Shown: positions 58,300 through 64,000 of the stretch, piece by piece
Layout: each line of letters opens with the position of its first letter
Position numbering within the stretch: the stretch's first letter is position 1
Source: Psychrobacter cibarius
GTDB lineage: Bacteria; Pseudomonadota; Gammaproteobacteria; Pseudomonadales; Moraxellaceae
NCBI GenBank assembly: GCA_030686115.1
Contig: CP131612.1
Span: 2,604,001 to 2,668,000 of the forward strand
DNA length: 64,000 nt
Reading direction: 5' to 3'
Notes under the pieces: generated by a model
Databases searched by the model: none
The model's input: the letters and a program-made list of their open reading frames with translations, nothing else
What the model was told of the DNA's origin: nothing
Program-made: the position numbers and the translations under genes

Positions 58300-59718
58300 A
58301 TGACCTCTCCTAACTCAAAACCTGAGCAACCTGCTGCTATTGATATTCCTAGTAAACCACAGCGCATTAAACTCACTCAGGATATTGATTTCTTTGCGTT
58401 GTTCAAACGTATTGAGCGCGCTTTTGAGACCTGCTATTTGCTCGAATCATTGGGCGAAGATGGACATATGGCGCGTCATCACGCGATTGGTTTTGATCCA
58501 GTGATGACCATTGCTGCCATCGATCGTACAACCCTCGCGATTACTGATAATAAAACCGCTGAAACCACTCATTATCAAACGGATAATCCTTACGAGCTAC
58601 TGCGCAAAATTACGCCGCAGCACGTCATTGCTCGCGACCAAAGCGGTGGTCTTGTCGGTTATTTGGGTTACGACAGTGTCAATTTCTTTGAACCCAGTCT
58701 CAATGCTAAGCCGAGCGATGACTTTGAACCGTTTAAATTTGGCGTATATTTGGATGGTCTAACGCTCGATAAGATGACCGGTGAGATTTTCTACTTTTAT
58801 TATCCAACTGCGCAGCAAGAAAATCGCATCGAGCAAATCAAAGCGCTACTTGATGAGCAAATTCCAAGCTATGAGCCGCCTACAGTTGAGTTTTTGGGTG
58901 ACGGCATGAGCCAAGAAGAGCACGCTAAAGCCGTCATGCAAGTCAAAGAAGACATCATCTCAGGGCGTATCTTTCAGTGTGAGGTAGGTTTTAAATCCAA
59001 ATACCGTATTGCCGGCGATAAAATGCCCATTTATGAGAAATTGCGGTCGGTCAATCCGTCGCCGCACATGTATTTTATGAAATTTGCCCAGCAATGCATC
59101 ATTGGAGCGTCACCAGAGCTGCTATTTCGCTTGCGTCAAGGTGAGATGGAAACCTATCCACTGGCAGGTACTGCCAAGCGCGGTGTCGATGTCATCGAAG
59201 ACCGACAGCTTGCCCGTGCATTGCTAAACGATGCCAAAGAGATTGCCGAGCACAATATGTTGGTCGATTTGCATCGCAATGACATTGGCCGTGTGGCACA
59301 ATTTGGCACTGTCAAAGTACGTAGTCTCATGGATATCAAACGCTTCTCTCACGTGCAACATATCTCGTCTGAAATCGTCGGAATCTTACACCCTAATGAA
59401 GATATGTTTAGCGCCCTTGCCAGTAATTTCCCCGCTGGGACGTTGTCAGGCGCACCGAAAGTTGAAGCGATTAAAGTTATTAATGAGCTCGAACCCGATG
59501 GTCGAGGTGCTTATGGCGGTGCGCTTGGATCGTTTAACTTTAATGGTGACTGTATCTTTGCCATTCCTATTCGCAGCCTATTCATCAACGGCGAGTCTGC
59601 CTATGCGCAAACCTGTGGCGGCAATGTCTATGACTCCAATCCTGCTGATGAATATCTAGAAATTCAGCGTAAATTGTCTGCCATGAAAGTAGTCTTAGAC
59701 AGTTTGATGAACCCGTAA
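58300..59718 (+). CDS. trpE: Anthranilate synthase component I
   Basis: Makes anthranilate from chorismate and TrpG-supplied ammonia. The 472 residues (start ATG 58300, not the TTG at 58288) are shorter than most bacterial TrpE (~500-520). The N-terminal Trp-feedback motif LLESLG is present near residue 46. The chorismate-binding domain shows SGRIFQCEVGFKSKY, PSPHMYFMKF, YPLAGTAKRG, VDLHRNDIGR, FSHVQHISSEIVG, FPAGTLSGAPKVEA and YGGALGSFNFNGD. The spacing and sequence look closer to the archaeal-type TrpE clade than to E. coli TrpE (inference). It is followed by trpG. Confidence 0.93.
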   Translation: MTSPNSKPEQPAAIDIPSKPQRIKLTQDIDFFALFKRIERAFETCYLLESLGEDGHMARHHAIGFDPVMTIAAIDRTTLAITDNKTAETTHYQTDNPYELLRKITPQHVIARDQSGGLVGYLGYDSVNFFEPSLNAKPSDDFEPFKFGVYLDGLTLDKMTGEIFYFYYPTAQQENRIEQIKALLDEQIPSYEPPTVEFLGDGMSQEEHAKAVMQVKEDIISGRIFQCEVGFKSKYRIAGDKMPIYEKLRSVNPSPHMYFMKFAQQCIIGASPELLFRLRQGEMETYPLAGTAKRGVDVIEDRQLARALLNDAKEIAEHNMLVDLHRNDIGRVAQFGTVKVRSLMDIKRFSHVQHISSEIVGILHPNEDMFSALASNFPAGTLSGAPKVEAIKVINELEPDGRGAYGGALGSFNFNGDCIFAIPIRSLFINGESAYAQTCGGNVYDSNPADEYLEIQRKLSAMKVVLDSLMNP

Positions 59719-59751
59719 ATTGCTTATATTTTGCCAAAGAGTGGATAACCC

Positions 59752-60399
59752 ATGAATGTTTTAATTATAGATAACTACGACTCCTTTACCTTTAATCTTT
59801 ACCAATATATCGGCGAGATTTTGCAGACGATGGACGCCGATAAAGCCGCAAACGTCATTGTTAAACGTAACAATGAGATAACGTTAGCAGATGTACAAGC
59901 CATGAATCTTGACCGCATCATCATTTCACCCGGTCCTGGCGCTCCTGAAGACCCCGCCTACTTCGGTATTTGTGCCGAAGTAATTGAAGTTATGGGTAAG
60001 ACGACGCCGCTATTGGGTGTCTGCTTAGGTATGCAAGGCATCGCGCATGTGTTCGGCGGCGATGTGGTACGGGCGAGCGTGCCAATGCATGGCAAGGTAT
60101 CCTCCATTCGCCATGATGGCGCGGGCGTCTATCAAGGCTTGCCACAAGAGATTGAAATCATGCGCTACCACTCATTGATGGTAAAAGCAGACACCTTCCC
60201 AGATTGCTTGGCTGTCACAGCTGTCGTCGCCAATAATGCTCATGCTGAGTTCAGCCTAACCGAATCTGCGCTAGCAGGTGAGGAGATTATGGGACTACAG
60301 CATAAAGACTATCCCATTCAAGGTGTGCAGTTTCACCCAGAGTCATTTGCGACGGAAGGTGCCAAACGCTTGCTGACGAATTTTTTACTACAATTGTAA
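59752..60399 (+). CDS. trpG: Anthranilate synthase component II (glutamine amidotransferase)
   Basis: Class I amidotransferase that provides ammonia to TrpE. The 215 residues start IDNYDSFTFNLYQY and contain SPGPGAPEDP, the nucleophile Cys91 in GVCLGMQ, and the catalytic His and Glu in GVQFHPES. The protein is a bit longer than E. coli TrpG/PabA (~190) with an insert near residues 20-30 and an Ala/Glu-rich insert around 160-175. It lies 33 bases after trpE, so the two are surely co-transcribed. It could also serve PabB. Confidence 0.95.
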   Translation: MNVLIIDNYDSFTFNLYQYIGEILQTMDADKAANVIVKRNNEITLADVQAMNLDRIIISPGPGAPEDPAYFGICAEVIEVMGKTTPLLGVCLGMQGIAHVFGGDVVRASVPMHGKVSSIRHDGAGVYQGLPQEIEIMRYHSLMVKADTFPDCLAVTAVVANNAHAEFSLTESALAGEEIMGLQHKDYPIQGVQFHPESFATEGAKRLLTNFLLQL

Positions 60400-60561
60400 A
60401 TCTTGATGCTTAAGTTTGGGGGATATGACACCAAAGGGTGATAAGCTAAAGACATAAGCCATAAACAAGCGTACCTCTAACTCAAATAAATTGAATTTTG
60501 TGTCTGACTAACTTGCGTTCGAACTTAATTAACGCTTTAATGATAGACTGAAAAAATAAAC

Positions 60562-60592
60562 AAAAGACAGCCCTTACTCGGGTTGTCTTTTT
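60562..60592 (+). terminator. Rho-independent terminator after trpG
   Basis: A 12-bp stem AAAAGACAGCCC / GGGTTGTCTTTT with a 6-base loop and a T-rich tail, 160 bases past the trpG stop. Confidence 0.8.
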
Positions 60593-60694
60593 CTTATTTC
60601 AGTATTGTATGATGCCATTAGCTAAAAGGCTTGGACAGTTTGAGGTTTTGAGTTTAAGCATGGGTTTTGATATCACATAAAAATAGAGAGCGAT

Positions 60695-61642
60695 ATGACA
60701 AACACTGGTAGCGTAATGTCAGCACGGCAGTCATGGATAGGCACCATTCAAATTATCATAGCCGCTGTCTGCTGGGGTACCTTGGGGATATTCTCGACTT
60801 ACCTCAATCAAATCGGCTTTAGTGGCTGGCAGATTACGATCTTACGTATCGTAACCGCGGCTTTTCTTATTCTTGTCATGCTACCAAAACTATGGCCGCA
60901 TCTTATCAAGCTTCGTCGAAAGCAGTGGCTTGGACTGGCATTGCAGTCTTTGATTGGCGTACTTGGTATGTCGGTATGCTACTTTTTTGCTGTGATCTAT
61001 GTCGGTGCTGGGCCTGCGGTTGCCTTGCTTTATACTGCGCCTGTTTTTAGCTTATTGTTTTCGGCATTCTTGCTTGATGAATCTATCACTCGCCAGTCGG
61101 CATTACTGGCGCTCATGGCGGTATTTGGTGTTGGATTGACGATGTTGGGTGAGCAAGCACAAGTCAACTGGGGCATCCTATTAGGACTGCTAGCAGGCGT
61201 CTGTTATTCCTTATACGGGGTACTGGGCAAGCGCGCGATGCACGATGCTCACCCTGCGCCTTTGGTGTTTTTTACCTCTATTATCATCAGTGCTGGTGTA
61301 CTGCTATTATTACCTGAAACCTATCAAACCTATGGGCGGTTATTGAGCTTACCTTTACATACTTGGGGCTATGCCTTGGGGTTGTCTTTGATTGGAACCG
61401 TCGTGCCCTTTGCCCTTTATATGAAAGCATTAGAGAAACTACCTGCCACTCGTGCATCAGTATTTACGATTTTTGAGCCATTGACTGCCATTGCCCTTGC
61501 CATACTATTACTGCATCAATCCTTATCTTGGATTCAATATGTGGGCGTGGTATTAATCTTACTGGCAGCTTTATTTAATGCCATATTAAACGGCACTGCC
61601 ACTCGCGTACCACGCTGGCTAAAAAGACGACAAAGAATTTAG
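60695..61642 (+). CDS. EamA/DMT-family transporter
   Basis: A 315-residue inner-membrane protein with ten helices in two EamA repeats. The first repeat begins CWGTLGIFSTYLNQIGFSGWQITILR and ends VYVGAGPAVALLYTAPVFSLLFSAFLL-like; the second has GVCYSLYGVLGKRAM, SLIGTVVPFALYMKALEKLPATRASVFTIFEPLTA, the usual signature. Substrates of such exporters are amino acids or other metabolites. Position after trpEG is suggestive of an amino acid but a terminator separates them. Substrate is unknown. Confidence 0.9.
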   Translation: MTNTGSVMSARQSWIGTIQIIIAAVCWGTLGIFSTYLNQIGFSGWQITILRIVTAAFLILVMLPKLWPHLIKLRRKQWLGLALQSLIGVLGMSVCYFFAVIYVGAGPAVALLYTAPVFSLLFSAFLLDESITRQSALLALMAVFGVGLTMLGEQAQVNWGILLGLLAGVCYSLYGVLGKRAMHDAHPAPLVFFTSIIISAGVLLLLPETYQTYGRLLSLPLHTWGYALGLSLIGTVVPFALYMKALEKLPATRASVFTIFEPLTAIALAILLLHQSLSWIQYVGVVLILLAALFNAILNGTATRVPRWLKRRQRI

Positions 61643-61693
61643 TGGTGACTTTTGATTGTTTTAAATAGTTTTATATCTGTATTATCAAACGAA

Positions 61694-61731
61694 AAAAATC
61701 CCCAACTATAATTAATAGCTGGAGATTTTTT
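61694..61731. terminator. Bidirectional terminator between convergent genes
   Basis: AAAAATCCCCAACTA / TAGCTGGAGATTTTT (13 of 15 Watson-Crick or G-U) with a 7-base loop and A/T runs on both flanks, between the EamA gene and the amino acid ABC transporter. Confidence 0.75.
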
Positions 61732-61805
61732 ATTGGAACGTTACTTTAGAGCAAAGCATTGACATCATAGACAGTTGCTAAACAACTTGGAATGTCTTGA
61801 TAATA

Positions 61806-62549
61806 TTACTGTTCAATACGCTGCAAAAAGGCCTGCGTACGTGGATGAGTAGACACTTCGAACATCTGCTTAGCACTACCTTCTTCGACCACATGACCAT
61901 CCTCAATTAACACCACATGATCTGCCACATCACGAGCAAATTTAATCTCATGAGTCACAACGACCATCGTCCAGCCTTCAGATGCCAGTTGCTTCATCGT
62001 GCCCAGTACATCTTGTACCAATTCAGGATCGAGCGCAGACGTTGGCTCATCAAATAATAATAATGACGGCTCGATAGCCAGTGCACGAGCAATGCCGATA
62101 CGCTGCTGCTGACCACCAGATAGCTGGAACGGATACAGATCTGCCTTATCCGATAAGCCTACTTTATCAAGTAATGCCAGTGCCTGTTCGCGTGCTTGCG
62201 CCTTAGTTTGCCCTTGCACTACCGTCGGCCCAAGCATTAAATTCTCAATCGCGGTCTTATGTGGAAACAAGTTATAAGATTGAAATACCATGCCTGATTT
62301 ACGCTGCAGCGCGAGCAATGTTTTTTTCTTAGGCTTGGTAGCGAAGTCGACCGTTAAGCTACCATCATCAAAAGCAATGATGCCTTGGTCAGGAATTTCC
62401 AGCGCATTCAAGCAGCGTAAAAAAGTGGTTTTACCAGACCCTGACGGTCCTAATATCACCACTACCTTGCCTTTTTCGATGGTCAAGTCGATGCCTTTAA
62501 GCACTTGATTGCCACCAAAAGCTTTGTGAATATTAGTGACTTGAATCAT
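61806..62549 (-). CDS. Polar amino acid ABC transporter ATP-binding protein
   Basis: A 247-residue ATPase subunit of the polar amino acid uptake family. Visible are Walker A LGPSGSGKTT near residue 34, the Q-loop GMVFQSYNLFPH, the signature LSGGQQQRIGIARAL, Walker B LLLFDEPTSALD, and the H-loop VVTHEI. It is closest in style to GlnQ/TcyN-type proteins. Third gene of a binding protein-permease-ATPase operon, 91 bases after the permease. Confidence 0.93.
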   Translation of the reverse strand: MIQVTNIHKAFGGNQVLKGIDLTIEKGKVVVILGPSGSGKTTFLRCLNALEIPDQGIIAFDDGSLTVDFATKPKKKTLLALQRKSGMVFQSYNLFPHKTAIENLMLGPTVVQGQTKAQAREQALALLDKVGLSDKADLYPFQLSGGQQQRIGIARALAIEPSLLLFDEPTSALDPELVQDVLGTMKQLASEGWTMVVVTHEIKFARDVADHVVLIEDGHVVEEGSAKQMFEVSTHPRTQAFLQRIEQ

Positions 62550-62640
62550 AAAGCTTCCTGTTGTACTGATATCTGTTTGCTAATAACACACGCTTATCGA
62601 CGCGGCATTACCATCCTATACTGCCCCCATTACCAAGGGT

Positions 62641-63378
62641 TTATTTCGCCACATAGCGATCAAGTCTGGTTTCAAGCTTACCTTGAATAAAGGTTAAGAA
62701 CAGACAAATACCCCAATAAATAATCGCCGCTTCAGTATAGACCAACATAAATTCATAGTTACGTGCCGTGATGATTTGTGCCTGCTTAAATAGCTCAGTC
62801 ACCAATACCAATGACGCCAAAGAGGTGTCTTTTACTAGGCTAATAAAGGTATTGGATAACGGGGGTACTGACACCCGAAGTGCTTGCGGCAAAATGACAT
62901 GACGAAAGGTTTGTAGATACGTCAAGCCTACGGTCGAGCCTGCTTCCCACTGCCCTTTTGGAATGGACAAAATAGAGGCACGCACCGTCTCCGATGCATA
63001 CGCGCCAATATTGAGCGAAAAGGCAATAATCGCTGAGGGAAAAGGATCAAGCTTTACTCCGATACTTGGCAAGCCGTAGAAAATAATAAATAGCTGAACC
63101 AGCATCGGTGTCCCGCGAATGGCGGACACATAAATACGCGCAAGTCTGTATATGATTTCATGGAACCAGCCAGCACGCGGTACGATACGAATCAGCGCTA
63201 CTGTCAGCGCAATAGCCATACCAATCGCAAATGAGATCAACGCCAGCGGTATCGAATAATAAATACCGCCTTTAAGCATTGGCCAAAATGAATTGATGAC
63301 AATTTGCGCCCGCGCAGGATCCATAAATGGTAGTAGTGCCAGTAACTCAGCTAGCATTGACGTGATAGACGCTAGCAT
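62641..63378 (-). CDS. Polar amino acid ABC transporter permease
   Basis: A 245-residue His/Glu/Gln/Arg/opine-type permease with about five helices. The coupling (EAA) loop reads [39 protein letters not shown], cited here in parts: [15 protein letters not shown] and ILPQALRV. The segment [22 protein letters not shown] is typical of cystine permeases of the TcyL/YecS type. A C-terminal helix [10 protein letters not shown] follows. The start overlaps the binding-protein stop (TAATG), so they are coupled. Confidence 0.92.
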   Translation of the reverse strand: MLASITSMLAELLALLPFMDPARAQIVINSFWPMLKGGIYYSIPLALISFAIGMAIALTVALIRIVPRAGWFHEIIYRLARIYVSAIRGTPMLVQLFIIFYGLPSIGVKLDPFPSAIIAFSLNIGAYASETVRASILSIPKGQWEAGSTVGLTYLQTFRHVILPQALRVSVPPLSNTFISLVKDTSLASLVLVTELFKQAQIITARNYEFMLVYTEAAIIYWGICLFLTFIQGKLETRLDRYVAK

Positions 63379-64000
63379 TATTTTTGTTGACTTATATCAG
63401 CACCAAAGAACTCTTCGCTAAGCTTGGTCAGCGTCCCATCGGCTGCTAATGCGGCCATTGCTTCATTCAATTTTGCCACCACAGCGTCATCCCCTTTGAT
63501 GAGTACTAGACCTGAACCAGTCTGCTCACTCGCAGGCGCCGTCAGTTTGATCTCAAGTGCTGCATCTGGGAATTTTTTGAGATAATCCAATACTGCCAGA
63601 TTGTCATTCATCGTGAAGTCAGCACGGTCTTGCTTAACCAGTTGAATCGCTTGCGCCATACCATCGACAGGGACGATTTCTGCGCCGTAGCGTTCTGCAA
63701 GCTCACCATAGTTGCTGCTCAGTGATTGCGCAGTACGCAGACCTTTTAAACCTTCCCAAGAGCTATAACGATTGTCATCAGTCGGTGCTAGTACAACCGC
63801 GCCCGACCAGCTATATGGCATGGCTTTGTCATACTTAGCCAAACGCTCAGGCGTGGTCAAGCTTACTTGATTGGCCACCATATCGAAGCGTTTTGAGTCA
63901 AGACCTGCCAGCATAGCATCCCACTGAGTCTCTTTAAATTCGACGTCTACGCCTAGTTTATCCGCAACCGCACGTGTCACTTCGACATCATAGCCAGTTA
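63378..64000 (-). CDS. Polar amino acid (cystine-type) substrate-binding protein, partial
   Basis: The C-terminal ~207 residues of a type II periplasmic binding protein that continues past the right edge. In frame it enters with [35 protein letters not shown] sequence, then [60 protein letters not shown] and a C-terminal [14 protein letters not shown]. The pattern matches FliY/TcyJ cystine-binding proteins. The signal peptide lies outside the window. It overlaps the permease start by one base. Confidence 0.9.
   Translation of the reverse strand, partial: TGYDVEVTRAVADKLGVDVEFKETQWDAMLAGLDSKRFDMVANQVSLTTPERLAKYDKAMPYSWSGAVVLAPTDDNRYSSWEGLKGLRTAQSLSSNYGELAERYGAEIVPVDGMAQAIQLVKQDRADFTMNDNLAVLDYLKKFPDAALEIKLTAPASEQTGSGLVLIKGDDAVVAKLNEAMAALAADGTLTKLSEEFFGADISQQK

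Overview
The window is a chromosomal segment of a gammaproteobacterium, most likely Psychrobacter or a close Moraxellaceae relative. This is inferred from the AT-leaning coding sequence, the Acinetobacter/Psychrobacter-like gene content and order (pyrG-kdsA-eno-ftsB, glcB, MiaE-type hydroxylase, tonB-exbB-exbD) and the protein sequences. I saw no rRNA, tRNA, CRISPR array, transposase or integrase. Most of the window is ordinary chromosome with several accessory modules set into it.

Layout. 1-8.0 kb (all minus): pyrG, kdsA, eno and a partial ftsB, with a copper module (P1B ATPase, GMTCGGC chaperone, cysteine-less HMA-like protein) between kdsA and eno. 8.2-12.2 kb: a porin and malate synthase G. 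12.8-15.1 kb: a MiaE-like tRNA hydroxylase, then four small, very hydrophilic, Cys/Trp-free proteins each with its own ribosome binding site. 15.4-31.4 kb: ppk1, mtgA, a glutaredoxin-like protein, an FMN lactate dehydrogenase, a rhomboid protease, a MipA/OmpV protein, a DUF4238 protein that looks acquired, fumC, 5-formyl-THF cyclo-ligase with two small followers, an Na+/H+ antiporter-family protein and Lon with a long acidic N-terminus. 31.5-38.1 kb: a META-domain lipoprotein, a lipoprotein Cu/Zn SOD, topA and two proteins of unknown function.

38.3-49.4 kb is an iron-uptake region. A tonB-exbB-exbD operon and a FatB/FecB-type ABC transporter operon are divergent around a control region with Fur-box-like sequences. 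A PepSY membrane protein and a TonB-dependent receptor with its own Fur-like box follow. Together they would take a ferric chelate or heme across both membranes.

49.9-57.7 kb is a purine (urate) catabolic cluster: a NCS2 urate/xanthine permease, a RutR-like TetR regulator, OHCU decarboxylase, HIU hydrolase, cytochrome-c-fused urate hydroxylase PuuD, allantoinase PuuE, ureidoglycine aminohydrolase and ureidoglycolate lyase. Two near-identical palindromes of the RutR type (TTGACCA-N2-TGGTCAA) lie upstream of the permease and of the enzyme operon, the latter over a good -35 hexamer. No allantoate-cleaving enzyme is present, so that step must be encoded elsewhere or done by a cluster member. The pathway ends in glyoxylate, which malate synthase G could use.

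57.9-64 kb: a TrpR-family repressor directly upstream of trpE and trpG, an EamA transporter, and a polar amino acid (probably cystine-type) ABC transporter whose binding protein runs off the right edge.

Intergenic DNA carries several degenerate short tandem repeats (period 12-17 bp), three of which include the stop codon of the preceding gene, and one roughly 100-bp diverged repeat present in two intergenic copies 9 kb apart.
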